A DNA stretch of 64,000 bases from Ephydatia muelleri (taxonomy: Eukaryota; Porifera; Demospongiae; Spongillida; Spongillidae): contig JABACO010000002.1 in the NCBI GenBank assembly GCA_013339895.1, positions 7,968,924 through 8,032,923 on the forward strand. Direction: 5' to 3'. A model generated the notes under the pieces. The model saw only the letters and a list, made by a program, of their open reading frames with translations. It was not told the origin of the DNA and did not search any database. Numbering within the stretch: the stretch's first letter is position 1; each line of letters opens with the position of its first letter. This document shows, piece after piece, positions 23,388 to 34,802 of the stretch. The position numbers were made by a program, and so were the translations under genes.

Positions 23388-23900
23388 AACTAATGCTGCC
23401 TGTATGTAAAATGCATAGAACGATGTCATCTATTGTTCAGATATGATGCCAGACGACAAAAAGGGAGGAGCATGTATGAAAGGGGCGGAGCTAGTTCATT
23501 GGTTCCAAACATCTTCAGCATCTAGCACTGGATCACCATGGTAACCAAGTGCTCATACTTCAAGGATGTTTCTGTTTGAGACACTTCAATATCATCCATT
23601 AATTATTATGTCTAACATGGGATGTAATATGTGTGTGGTGACGCAGCTGGAGGGATGGGGAGGAGGGCAGGGGGAGAGTGAAGGCATTTTGTGTGTGGTA
23701 CAATGTGCATGTGTATTTATCTATTGAACCAGTTACTCTGGGGTCATACATATATAGTCTCATGTCTTTCACTAGCCAATTGACCACTAAGCTCTGCAAG
23801 GCATTCACTAATTCAAGTGTGTCACCTGGTCTGAACCATTTGCTATCTCATATGCAGGCTACATCTGAAGCATGGGGTGTTGTGTTGTTGTTGATTGGGT
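23388..23900. other. Intergenic, probable 3' flank of gene A
   Basis: No domain or repeat recognised. A purine-rich stretch (aggagggcaggggga) is near 23660. Confidence 0.4.
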
Positions 23901-23929
23901 GTATGGTTGGACCTCCTGCATGTGGCCTC

Positions 23930-25144
23930 GTGCCCAGACTCAGTCCATCACTTGTATCCAATTTGGACCAAGTAGGAGACAATCGAAGCCCACTAGGAAA
24001 ACCTTCCTGTATTCAGGACAGGAGATATGCCACAAACCCATCATCAGGTGGTCCATAAGCACTCCTCTGCTTCAAATGAATCAATATGTGTTTTAACTCA
24101 GCTGGGACATTACCAGTGGTCAGCAAAGTGCACCTATTTAAGGCCAGCATGCCAACAGCCATGCTTTTGAGGTCATTTTCTTCAACGTGAAACAGATTGA
24201 CCACACCAGTCTGAGAGGAATGTACCTACCTCCTTCCCCCACCTCCTCCCCATCTCCTTTATAATACCACATCAACCAAGTGGGTAATATAAAGAATACA
24301 CATTGCAATAAATTGCACTATCACAGCCTCCCCCTATGCAGCTAGCTATTATGTGGTGCCTTTTTGCACTCTGTACTAGGGTGCTGACCTCCACTGAGTG
24401 AACATCTATGCAGGAATGGATACTAGTGGACAAGATCCCTCTTTATTGAAGTGGAAGCACACATCTGTCTTCACTGTGCCTCCTGCACCACCACTTCACT
24501 CTGGCCTAGCTGGCTTCATGGAAGCTTCTGCCATCTGCTGGGGCCCATCAGGCCCCGCCCACAAAGCACAGATTGTACAGTTGTGGATCCAGCTGGGCTC
24601 AAGCCATGTTTCTTGAGATGGCCACCTGTTGCCTAAATGGGACATTGTATCCATGCCACGTGGGTTCCTCCCATTCCTGGTGGGCCCAGAGGATGGGAAG
24701 GATGTATGCCAGCATCTCTGGCATCATATCAGGGTGCTTCTTCCCCACCACCGCTATGCACATGGTGAAACACATGGTCCAGGTCCACACGTCTTCCACT
24801 GCCTTGCGTTTGGCCCTCGCCACCTCCAGGCCTGGCAGGATCACATGGTGCTGGGGGTGTGGCTCTGGGTCCAGCACTCCCTGCATGCCAATGGCCTGCT
24901 CCACACACTCCAGCACTTGGATTTGCTCCACCAGCCTCTTTGCTAGTGGTGGGAACCCATTACCCACTGATACATATGTCAGACTGGAGCAGGTGAGCTC
25001 CCCCCCTTTTTGGCCACACCTTGGAATGCACCAGAGGCCAACAACATGCCTATCACCTGGAGAGTGACCTCTCACTGCCTCCATCCTCACTCCACTTTCC
25101 ACTCCAACTCCAGCAATCTCTAGAGTTGGAAATTGTATCCTCAC
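23930..25144 (-). mobile_element. DIRS-like retroelement remnant (gag-like plus start of pol)
   Basis: On the - strand an open stretch 25144-24599 carries FPPLAKRLVEQIQ, then a capsid-like region (YILPILWAHQEWEEPTW, GYNVPFRQQ). It continues past a frame change as WAQLDPQLYNLCFVG and a CCCH-type knuckle (HFNKEGSCPL ... HACSLSGGQHP, near 24480-24420). Further down, DDGFVAYLLS.IQEGFPSG (about 24055-23990) resembles the start of DIRS-type pol. This domain order is common in tyrosine-recombinase retroelements of marine invertebrates. The family name is from recall and should be checked. Frameshifts and missing RT/recombinase show it is a fragment. Confidence 0.5.
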
Positions 25145-25149
25145 ATAAA

Positions 25150-26140
25150 TGCCCAGCCTACCCTTTTATTGACATCTCATTTCATGCTACAACAATTACA
25201 GTTGGTTAGTAAATATCATTACTTACACAACAAAGCAAAAGCTACACTATCAACACTTGTTAATATATTAATTTGCAACAACAAGGCATCCAGCCATTTC
25301 CGTGGCCTCTCACTAACGTCATCTGGGGTCTGCCACCACAACTTGCATACCTAATAACATTGATTACCATAAAAACCTCATTTTTTATTGAGGTTCCAAA
25401 TCAATGTTTCTTCTACAAACCTTTGATGTGAGCATAACGTTCCGTAAGGTTATTAATGTATTATATGAGCGACTTGAAAAGTTAAAACAAGTATCACAAA
25501 GCTTTCATCACTCGACAATTAAACTTTTAAGTACGGTGCCACAAACAGCTGAATATTTCCCAACAGTTCACATATGGAGAAATGGCCCATACATAGGCGG
25601 TCATCTGGCTTTTTTTTTTCAAATTGAATTTCAAACACGTTTATAATTTACGATAAATCAGACTGATTGTGAATCTGTGCTTTATAAGATTATACCATTA
25701 ACCATTCATAAACTACAATCAAGACAAAAATTTTATTTCTACCGCGCATAATTTATTCATAAACGAAGTAGTCACTACGTAATACCTTGCGTCATCTTAG
25801 AATAAAGCTATAATTATTAAAATTATGTCGGCTAGCTAGTAGTGGTTATACGTTAACGGTTATAAACTTTAATGACTGTAACGTAACTATCGATCAATAC
25901 AATTTGAATTACAATTACAATTGAATCGATACACAAATTAAATTATCGGCTATGCGTCACTTGCACTGGAGATGAGGAGCGCATGAATTAGGCACAATGA
26001 TGCATGCAGGGATCGAACTATTCATGCTTTCATCTTCTGAGACGCAGGTGTTATGGTGAGTATACTATGTGAATTTAGTAGCGTAGGGTATGTTCGGCAG
26101 TGGGTAGTTTTCGGCCCTACATGTATGTGCATATCTTGGA
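25150..26140. other. AT-rich intergenic stretch
   Basis: No gene, domain or clear repeat recognised; a few short open frames only. Confidence 0.4.
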
Positions 26141-26144
26141 AGTA

Positions 26145-26456
26145 GTAGATATGGCCTTCTCCCTATACTAGTACAGTTGGCCATCTCTCTATAATTGTGC
26201 ACATCTCCTTGTACAGTGTACTGTAACCAGTGGTAGCCTTCTCCCTTTACTCCCGAACCGTTAATTGCCCGTCTCCTTATACTGTTGGTCTTCTTCCTTT
26301 ATTGTTAGACTGGTGGCCTTCTCCCTGTAATGCTGGTCTTCTCCCTATACTGTTCGCCTTCTCCCTATATACTGTTGGCCTTCTCCCTATACTGTTGGCC
26401 TTATCCCTATTCTGTTGGCCTTGTTGAGTGTGGATATGGTATACTGTTGGCCTTCT
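26145..26456 (+). repeat. Degenerate minisatellite, about 20-bp unit
   Basis: Imperfect tandem copies of GGCCTTCTCCCTATACTGTT with variants; the best-conserved copies are at 26330-26425. Not coding. Confidence 0.75.
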
Positions 26457-26917
26457 CAAATTAGGGGCAAACCAGGGGGTGGATAGGGGGTGAGAGTGGT
26501 AAATCCCTGCCCTGTCCAATACCATACACTGTATATGGACTACAACTGTTTACAGCGTACAAACTGGTACAGGCCTGCACATCCGGTGGGTGTGGCCAAA
26601 GCAACTCCAGCAGGTTGAAGACATTACAAGCCATGCCCACATCCCAGGCTGCTCTCAATGTTACTGCTCTGAATGCTGAGACTGCACTGTCCAATCCAAA
26701 CGGCCTGCTGATCCAGTATGATGTGTGGGATGGGGGGGGGCACCTTTCTTGGGGAAACCCCACCCTTTGGAAGTGTTTGATCTCCGATTATTATATATAC
26801 CCCACCCCCCCGATTTACTGTGAACACGACTTGTATTTGTAGCCCCGCTCACGCCTCATGCTGTGTAAGTACATGTAGGTGCCACACCCCCTGTATTGCA
26901 ATGAAAATCAATGTGAG

Positions 26918-26921
<4 letters not shown>

Positions 26922-26966
<45 letters not shown>
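26922..26966 (+). repeat. TG microsatellite
   Basis: About 22 TG units inside the usherin-like remnant. Confidence 0.95.
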
Positions 26967-26968
<2 letters not shown>

Positions 26969-27399
26969 CATATGTATTCATGCATACTCACATTCACACA
27001 TGTATCACTTGCACACATACTCACATACATATGCACACTGTTGTGTGTGTGTGTGTGTGTATTTGTGTATGGTTGTCACATCTTGGTCCCTTTCACAGCA
27101 CCATTGGGGGTTCCAAGCCCTCGGCTTCTGGCACTCTCCTCTTCTTCTGTCAATGTGATGTAGTTGAACCCCTCAGTTCCCAATGGGATCATCACAGCCT
27201 GCAATGTGTAAGCTGTTTCCGTACTGGGGAACGTCCTTCTCACTACCTCAGTGTCCCGTGGTACATAACCTGCAGCCGTCAACGCAGTACAGCTTTGTGG
27301 AAGCAGCATGCACCACAGCTGGATGTCAGACTGGTGGTGTTACCAATGTCACAACACTCGATAGTGGTATGTATACGTTGTGTATGTGGACCGTGTGTG

Positions 27400-27434
<35 letters not shown>

Positions 27435-27585
27435 GTGTGTGTTGTGTGTGTGTGTTTGTGTGTTGTGTGTGTGTGTTGTGTTGTGTGTTGTTTGTGTGTG
27501 TGTGTTGTGTGTGTTGTGTGTGTGCATGCGTGTGTGTGTGTGTGTGTGTGCATGTGCACATGTGTATGTGTGTGTGGGGGTGTGT
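27400..27585 (+). repeat. Compound TG/TTG microsatellite
   Basis: Long TGTG / TGTTGTG tract, probably in an intron between two FN3 exons: donor-like AGTG|gtatgt at 27366, acceptor-like ccttag|CA near 27870. It produces long but meaningless open frames. Confidence 0.9.
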
Positions 27586-27995
27586 ATTTACATGTATGTG
27601 TGTGGATGTTGTTTGTGTTGCAGGTACATGTACATGTGTATGATTTGGTGTTGTAGGTACATGTTTTATGGCCTTCTCTTCTTGCCTTGCGTAAAGAAAA
27701 TGGCAGTCATCATTCAGTTTGTACACTTAGCAGACACAAGCAGCATTTGCATGCATGTGTGCCATGTGCACATGATGTGTGTGTGGGTTATGTGTTATGT
27801 GTTCAATTATATTCAACAAAGCCCGAAGTGGTCATTGACAACCACTTTGTATCTTTCTCACACCCTTAGCACCTGTGGGCCCCTCATCCCCTCTTCCATG
27901 TCCCTCCAATGGAATGCTCCCCTCCAACCCGACTATGTCATCACTGCCAACACCTTGCACCATCGAGTCCCCAGCCTTAAGTCCCAGTCAGATAT

Positions 27996-28262
27996 GTGGG
28001 GACCTCCTTCGACGGTAGGGGCCTGGCTACATTCAGCGGGCACATGTTCCTTTGTGGTTTTATTAACCAGGCCACAGTCCAGTTCCATACCTACAACCCC
28101 AGCGGCATTCTCTTCCACCAGATCAACAGTGTAGTGACTGACTTCCTGGGAGTGAAGCTTCATGGCGGGTTGCCATGGTTAATATTTGATGTGGGCTCTG
28201 GACCAGCTGTCGTTGTATCCAACAGTACCAGAACCTTCACGATGGTCAATGGCACACTGTGA
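27996..28262 (+). pseudogene. Laminin-G-like domain of the usherin-like remnant
   Basis: Open frame with ATFSGHMFLCG, NPSGILFHQINS, TDFLGVKLHGGLPWLIFDVG and GPAVVVSNSTRTF, the usual LamG strand order (lipid/carbohydrate-binding jelly-roll fold). It stops at 28260. The expected continuation DGQWHTVSF is in another frame (28240-28270), so a one-base shift interrupts the domain. Confidence 0.65.
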
Positions 28263-29054
28263 GCTTCAGAACTCATCGGTCATGTTGAGCTTGTACGTCG
28301 GTGCGAGTGTGGTGCAGTCCCCTCCTGTAACCTCTGTGATGGCCAGGGGTACGTGGTACTGTTTGAGCCGGCCTCCAATACCTTCTACGTCACCGTGGAT
28401 ACGGTGCACATGGCAGCCATCACTGCCGACCATGAAAGTCTACTTTGAGGGATTTCCCAGCACGATGAGCAGATATGGCATTGCAACCCCTTACAGCATG
28501 TGTCTTATCCCCTCCTGAATGGTACCTCGGTGCGTGTGATTGTGTGTCACTGACTGTGTATACATGTACATGTATGTGTGATGTCATTGTGTGCATGTGA
28601 TGTCATCCTCTTCCCCCTCCTTCCCCCAGCACCGGTATGGATTTGATGCTGTGTCAGTGCAGAATGTGGGCTCCACCTACATCATTGTGTCTTGGGACTT
28701 GCCAACTCACAGTAATGGCATCCTTATCAACTTTAGTTTGTATTGCAATGGTGCTCTGGCGGGTGTCCTGCCCCTTACTGTGATCAGCTACAACACCACC
28801 GGCCTCCTCCCCTTCACTTTGTACATGTACATGTATGTCTTCTCTGCTACTGTGTGCAACATGCGCAAATAACAGTGTGCATGGTACATGTATATGATCT
28901 GTGCTCAGTATGTTATCTGTTGGACAGGCCCTCCAGTCACGCCCGCAGGCACTGCACTCCAGTTGGAATGGGCGTCAACAGTGCTGCAGGCAGCCTGCCC
29001 AGGTACATTGTGTACAGTGTACACTTCAATCACTTAGTTTGTGTTCCATCTTTC

Positions 29055-29272
29055 TTTGCTCTTATCCTCTCTCCTCCCTTTCTTTCTCTCCTGTCCCTCC
29101 CTCCCTCACTTTCTCCCTCCCTCCCTCCCTCCCCTCGCCCTCCCTCCCTCCCTCACCCTCCCTCCTCCTCCCCCTCCCCCTCCCCCTCCCCCTCCCTCCC
29201 TCCCTCACCCTCCCTCCTCCTCCCCCTCCCCCTCCCCCTCCCTCCCTCACTCCCTCTCTCCTGTCCTCCTGT
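29055..29272 (+). repeat. CCCTCC polypyrimidine tract
   Basis: About 200 bases almost purely C and T with CCCTCCCTCC and CCCCTCCCCCTCC sub-repeats. A mirror-repeat, triplex-prone composition. Confidence 0.9.
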
Positions 29273-29803
29273 AGTCATGTACATGTACACCAGCAGGGAC
29301 ATCACTGGCAAAATTACACATACCATTTATCCTCCCTGTACTGACTTGTTGGAGTCATGAATGTTTGGGGCAGTATGCTCCACTAGCAGAGAGGAGAGTT
29401 GTAGGAGAAGGGTGTAGTGTAGCCATGTACTATTAGCATTGAAATAGTACTTCTTAGGTACTGTTGTTTATGTTGGCCTTGGGGCCTGACCGCTACCACA
29501 AAACCCACAAGGGCAGTCCAAGGTGTACACAACCATTGTCCTGGCTAAAATGAATAGCATCTTGTGAGCTGTGTATACTGACCTTCACTTGATTGGCAGA
29601 TATACCTTTACATGAAGATTGGATTTCTTGTGAAGGAGGGTGTGTGTGTGTGTGTCACAGGGAAAAGTTTCGCATTCCCTAGTTGGATTTTGATCCACAA
29701 TCCCTGGGTGGAAAGGCTTAAATCAACATTGGGCATTTTGATGTGGTTTGTTGTGTCTACTGTGATTGCTTATCACATTGGGATCTTGGATCGGAAACTT
29801 TTC

Positions 29804-29807
<4 letters not shown>

Positions 29808-29851
<44 letters not shown>
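29808..29851 (+). repeat. TG microsatellite
   Basis: About 22 TG units; the flanks (ttttccctgtgtg) are partly repeated in inverse at 29640-29670 (gtgtcacagggaaaagttt). Confidence 0.95.
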
Positions 29852-29854
<3 letters not shown>

Positions 29855-31060
29855 GTGGTAATGCCTGTGGTTATCTTATCTCACATCCATGGGAGGTGCT
29901 ACACCTCTATGTAATGGGCATTATCTCTGTGTACATAGGCACAAGTGCTTCCATACACTCTTTGACTTGTTGAAATATGGGTTGATGTTGAAGTACTTAA
30001 AATGTTATGTGCTCTTCCCTAGACCCTATGGAGGAGCTTACAGCCACTCCCCCATACCCCAGCTGGAGCAGGACGTGGACATGGGTCATTTGTTCCTCCC
30101 CCCCCTCCCCCCCCCCACAAACTGGAAATCCTGGATCCATCACTGAAATTGAATGTACTCTTTTGTCAGGATCAGCTGAACAGGATGCCCTTACAATGAA
30201 AGAGTCACCCCTCAAAAACTTGATACCTTTCTTCCTAAGGCCACACCCATCATGGGGGTGGTTGCAAAATGACTAACAGTTTTTGCTGCCTCTATCTTTG
30301 GTTTCTGTATCAGTCCCTGCACCATCATCTTTTATTAAAATGCTTGACCCTTGCACCCACAACGTACATGTATGTGCTTGTTTACTCATTGTTACATATA
30401 TGTGATTCAATGGCTGGGCACTGGACAACATCACCACCCTGTTTACAGGTAGTACACAAAGAACATGAGGAGCCTCTAGCCGTGTCCATCCCTAGCCACC
30501 ATTGGATGGAGAATTACAGTTCATTGGGTTCAAAGTTCAGGTCAAGACTAGGAGGTGTGACCAGTAGCCAGGATGTAGCATGGCACAGAGAGCAGCCAAG
30601 CCTTGTCAGCAGGTGATGATGCTTTCAACAACAATGAGACTGGGTCCTCTAGTTTCTTTGACAGTACCCTTTGGTGGACGGGTGAGGCTGTGATAGCATC
30701 CACAGATATTACTTCAGACAGGGAGATTATGCCTTATATTTGTGTTCCATAAAACAAACATCAGTCATAACAAGATCTTTTTATCACCTTTGGAAGCAAT
30801 TCATTACTTAAAATAAAAGCTTACATATAATTAAGTGGCCAGAAAGCAATAGGCCTGTGGTGAAGTACTGAAATGACCACAATTAAGCACACACTAATGT
30901 ATCATTAACTCCAATACTCCTAAATCAAAGTTCAACTTGACTGTGACCTATTTTACATCTTGCAGCACTCTTTCACGCGGGAGCATGCCGAATAGTTCAA
31001 GAGAGTTGACACTGAATCACCAACATGGTTCTTCCATCAGTGAGTCTCTACAAGGCTGAG
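29855..31060. other. Intergenic, nothing recognised
   Basis: Short open frames only; no domain, RNA gene or repeat family identified. Confidence 0.4.
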
Positions 31061-31136
31061 AAGACATGAAGGTCAAGAACATAGAATTTTCACATACATA
31101 CATGTACATACACCTACATGTATGCACACATATTTA

Positions 31137-31695
31137 TATATATGGGACAGTTTCCACAAAATTGCCCATCAAAATTCCCTTGCGTTTGAATCGCTATAAC
31201 TTCCAAACGGTTAAGGCTATTGACTTCTTATTCTCAACACTTCATACTAAACCATTTCTGTATGGTGAAATACGTTTTGGGGTATTGTAATGTATGATAC
31301 CCCACTAGGTTCAAACCCGCCAAATACCTTTCAGTTCTCCTATAATCAAATCACTTTTAAAATTCGGTTTGTGGGTACAGAGGTTCCTGTACCTATCGCG
31401 GCAAACTGTGTCCCGCCATATCAAGCGGGAAAATGTGCACCTCTCTATTTACAAACCGAATTTGAAGCGATTTGATTACTCCTACTAAGTTTGAACCCGG
31501 TGGGGTATTGGACGTTGCGATACTTGCACAGAGCAAGTGCAAGGCCCCAAAATGTATGAAGTGTTGAAAATAGGAAGTCGATAGCGTTAATCATTCGGAA
31601 GTTATAATGATTCAAACACAAAGAATTTTTATACCATTTTATACATTCATGTATTATATGCGATGGGCCGTTTTCGTGGAAACTGTCCCATATAC
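31137..31695. mobile_element. Fold-back (long inverted repeat) element
   Basis: Outer arms TATATGGGACAGTTTCCAC and its complement at 31676-31695, continuing inward with degenerate inverted similarity (acttccaaacggttaa versus ttaatcattcggaagt; ggttcaaacccg versus cgggttcaaactt) to a centre near 31415. About 559 bp, no coding capacity: a non-autonomous element. Confidence 0.7.
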
Positions 31696-31783
31696 ATGTA
31701 CATGTACATGCATGTACATACACATATGGGGCAGAGAAAACATGGTAGTTTTCAAATGTTATAGTTGACACAAATCTTATGCA

Positions 31784-32011
31784 CCTCAACTTAAAGTCGG
31801 ACTAACTGTTGCAAAGTAAAAAGTGTGGAATCTTTAATAAGGCATAACTTTTCAATGGGAAAGGTCAATAAAGTGCGTACCGCCAGTGTATGACTGCTAT
31901 TGTACAGTTGATGCTTCCACCGTTTGTACCAGACGTTACCATACATGTAGATAGTTTAGAGATCTATGACGTTACCTCACTATGTGTAAGCTCTTATCAG
32001 GCCCATAGCCA

Positions 32012-32042
<31 letters not shown>

Positions 32043-32355
32043 TCCCCCCCACCCCCTTCTAATTATGGAACTTGCATTAGGCCCGAAGGTGTCTCGCTTT
32101 TCGTATTTGACCCGCTAAACGCGAGGGGGACCTGACGGACTTACTCCCCCCCCCACCTCAACTTATAGTCGGACTAACTATTGCAAAGTTAAAAGTGTGT
32201 GGAATCTTTAATAAGGTATTACTTTCAATGGGAAATGGTCAATAAGTGTGTACCGCCAGTGTAATGACGGCCTATTGGACATTTGATGCTTCCACCGGTC
32301 TGGTACCAGGACGTTACCATTCCATGTAGATAGTTTTAGAGATCTATATGCTTAT
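31784..32355. repeat. Partial tandem duplication of element flank
   Basis: The stretch 31784-32010 recurs at 32155-32370 (tcggactaactatt, gtaccgccagtgta, gatgcttccaccg, gttaccat). Each copy ends in CAGGCCCATAGCCAG. Copy two differs mainly by extra single bases, the kind of change seen in low-quality sequence. Confidence 0.7.
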
Positions 32356-32652
32356 CAGGCCCATAGCCAGAGGGGGATTCCCACCCCCCACCCCCACCCC
32401 CCACCCCCCTCCCCGGGGTCGATGCTGCACTTCCGCCTCTTCAGAGATAATCTATATATTTATCTCTGCCCTCTTATAGTTATGGTACTTATCAAAATGC
32501 ATTAGGCCCGAAGGTGTCTCTCTTTTCGTATTGGCCCTGCTAAACGCGAGGGAGACCGGGAGACTTCCCCTCCCACCCCCCCCATCCCCCCCCCCCCCCC
32601 CCCCATCTCGTATTTGGGGCCCCGGATAAATGCTTTCAGAAGTATTAATCGA

Positions 32653-32691
<39 letters not shown>

Positions 32692-32744
32692 ACCCCCCCC
32701 CCCCCCCCCCCCCCCCCCGGCTAACTTCCTGGCTACGGGCCTGC
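32356..32744. mobile_element. hAT-type non-autonomous element with poly-C tracts
   Basis: Ends CAGGCCCATAGCCAG and CCTGGCTACGGGCCTG(C). It is flanked by the 8-bp direct repeat ATGCTTAT (32348-32355 and 32745-32752), the hAT target-duplication length. The interior is mostly C homopolymer (32580-32604, 32655-32718). An extra end copy is at 31998 followed by about 32 G. Confidence 0.65.
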
Positions 32745-32759
32745 ATGCTTATATGTACT

Positions 32760-34400
32760 AACGGCTCGTTATAGTACAGTTACACAACCATTTTAGCCTA
32801 TTACGGACGTCGCTACTGTAATCATGTACGTGTCACATTCATGCTAACCTAGGACTCTGAGACTTGCAAGATGCTTCCGTAAGAAGACTGGTTGGTTGTC
32901 ATGCCCAGGCACTCCTGTGTCGATTCTATAAGTGGCAAACTCCTCTGTGTAATCGCCACCTCCGTCTTTGCAACATATAATCCCAATTAGTGCCCACTCT
33001 TACAAGGGGTCATGCTAAGTCTGGTCATTAATACAACAACCAGGTCTGGGCACGGCTGACTGACGATAGAGTGGCACGTGATGATCGTGGTAGGCACATT
33101 GAATGTGGGGTGTATCTCACTACCATTCAAGGGAAGTGCGATTTGAAGGCCCTAAGCTCTGAAAAAATAATGATAAATAAGTTCATTGATTACTCTCATG
33201 TAATCCGTGAGCAGGTAAGGAAAATATCATTTGGTTTGGAAACTATTGATGACTGAATAAGGAAATGAGAAAAAATGAATGGACATTGGAAACCTTGCAT
33301 AATTAATGTGGAAGTGCGGATATAGGTACTTAAGTTCCGAAAAATTACACAAAATATGTCAACTAGTCCCCACATTGCAAATCCGAGAGCAGCTAGTCAA
33401 TGTTTGGTTTTTTTCTGCAGTTAGCTGCAGTTTTCTGAATGCGTCCATACATTTTCTATGGACATTGAATTACGCAATGACCGAATACCGCGTAATCCTT
33501 TTGACCGCCAATTTCTCGATATGAACTCCGCAGCAGTTAGCACATGGTTTGTACGGTGATGCATGTGACATGTAGTACGATTCATATGTATGTGCATGTG
33601 CATTAGGTATTATTTAGACAAGATAATTGATTAGCGTGCGTTGCACAAAGCCTGCTGATGAATGATGACATCAATCCATTTTGTGTGCACAATCTCAATT
33701 GCAATGGATTTAATAAAATAAATTAGTAAGCAATACATAGAGAAGTTGGAATGAAATAAATGTTTGTTTTATGGAAATAAGTTTTTTTAAATAAAATCTT
33801 CACAGCTCTGCTGGCAGCCCTGCACCATCGTCTATTCTAACTTCGCTTCTTCACTTGGTGCGAGAGCCACGCAAGCAAAGATTTGTGGCTCGAAAGCCTT
33901 GTGCGCAGCCATCCTGTGGTTTGTCCAAGTGGCTTATCCCATTTGATGCTTATCCTTTGGACTAGGCTTTCAATTAAGAGATTTGTCTCTCTACCCAGCA
34001 AATAATGTGTACACTCATGCACGCAGTTCCGTGTTTGTAGATGAACCATGTAACATTAAAGAATGATTACATGCACGTGCGCGTGGCTTCCAAGTTGGCG
34101 GGAAATAATGGCAACACTGAGAAGTTGATTAGACCTCTTAGACTTAGTAAATCGATACCATCCATAGGAATGTCCAGATGACAACGTAGAATGATGAAAG
34201 GGCATCCAATGTAAATCGTACGACGCCATCCGCTCCGATCGTCAGAGGATGTGTTGAACTCAACGCGGTAGGGACCTTGGCAACTCCACGTGCGACAATT
34301 AGAGAGCCAGCCACACCTCCACATCCATTGCTAGGAATGCTGGATAGGATGTATACAGCTGTGGCCGCAAATGCACTCACTTTTAGGATCGTCCAGGATG
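32760..34400. other. Intergenic, nothing firmly recognised
   Basis: Small open frames at 33071-33256 (+) and 34144-34416 (-) have no recognisable domain. Confidence 0.35.
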
Positions 34401-34769
34401 AGCAAAAGCTGCACATGCAGGCAAGCTTGACGAATTCAGGTTTGTTATTTCTTTGAGAAGAGTGGATGTTTAAAGCTTGTTGAATATGAATACGAATCCC
34501 TTCATGTGCAGGACAAGTTCGCTACTAGAGAAAGGCCAGCTATTCTGCAATACACTGCCTGATCAGAAGAGCATCTTGGTAAGATACTCATTGACATGTA
34601 ACGCACAGAATCTGTTAGAGTTATACAGTTTTCAGTATAAAGTATACATTTCTTTTTTTTTATTGTCATCCAATCATTTTATTACTTGTGCTTATTTTAA
34701 ATCACATTGGAATGACATTATTTATTCATACTACCATAAATGTACACAGGTTTGAGCACTTACATGCAG

Positions 34770-34802
34770 AAAGGTTAGACAGCTCTGAACACCAAAGACA
34801 AG
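34770..34802 (+). pseudogene. Broken ankyrin exon (copy of 36442-36540)
   Basis: Same acceptor and donor context as the intact exon (acatgcag|AAAGGT ... AAG|gtatgaatgc), but only 33 bases remain: 66 bases are missing and the second codon pair reads GGT TAG. The surrounding intron is clearly paralogous. Confidence 0.6.

Larger units (their letters stand above)
26530..29035 (+). pseudogene. Usherin-like FN3/laminin-G gene remnant
   Basis: Successive extracellular-matrix domains on the + strand. FN3 end with YKLVQACTSGGCGQSN (about 26550-26600) then a new FN3 start (NVTALNAETALSNPNGLL). An FN3 at 27097-27366: APLGVPSPRLLAL, VPNGIITACNV, then in another frame LQPSTQYSFVEAACTTAGCQ. An FN3 start at 27870 (SSMSLQWNAPLQPDYVITAN). 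Laminin G at 27996-28330. An FN3 at 28630-28840 (VGSTYIIVSWDLPTHSNGIL, TTGLLPFTLYMY). A final FN3 piece at 28925-29035. The ACT.GC pattern and FN3-LamG mix are typical of usherin. In-frame stops (a TAG at the conserved Trp near 27160, another near 27210) and frameshifts indicate a pseudogene, unless the assembly is error-rich here. Confidence 0.65.

Noticed and set aside
24573-25067. 164-codon + strand frame
   Set aside because: Shadow of the - strand gag-like retroelement frame, which has recognisable motifs.
27279-27726. Overlapping His/Thr-rich open frames on the - strand
   Set aside because: Pure translation of CA repeats.
26980-28134. A 384-codon + strand open frame, the longest in the window
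   Set aside because: Most of it is translated TG/TTG microsatellite and the wrong frame of FN3 and laminin-G exons. It crosses a probable intron and has no coherent domain.
29041-29344. Pro/Ser/Leu-rich frames in all + frames
   Set aside because: Produced by the CCCTCC tract; no coding evidence.
34513-34578. Possible exon (tgtgcag|GACAAG ... ATCTTG|gtaaga)
   Set aside because: Good splice-like ends but only 66 bases, one of the frames contains a stop, and no homology was recognised.
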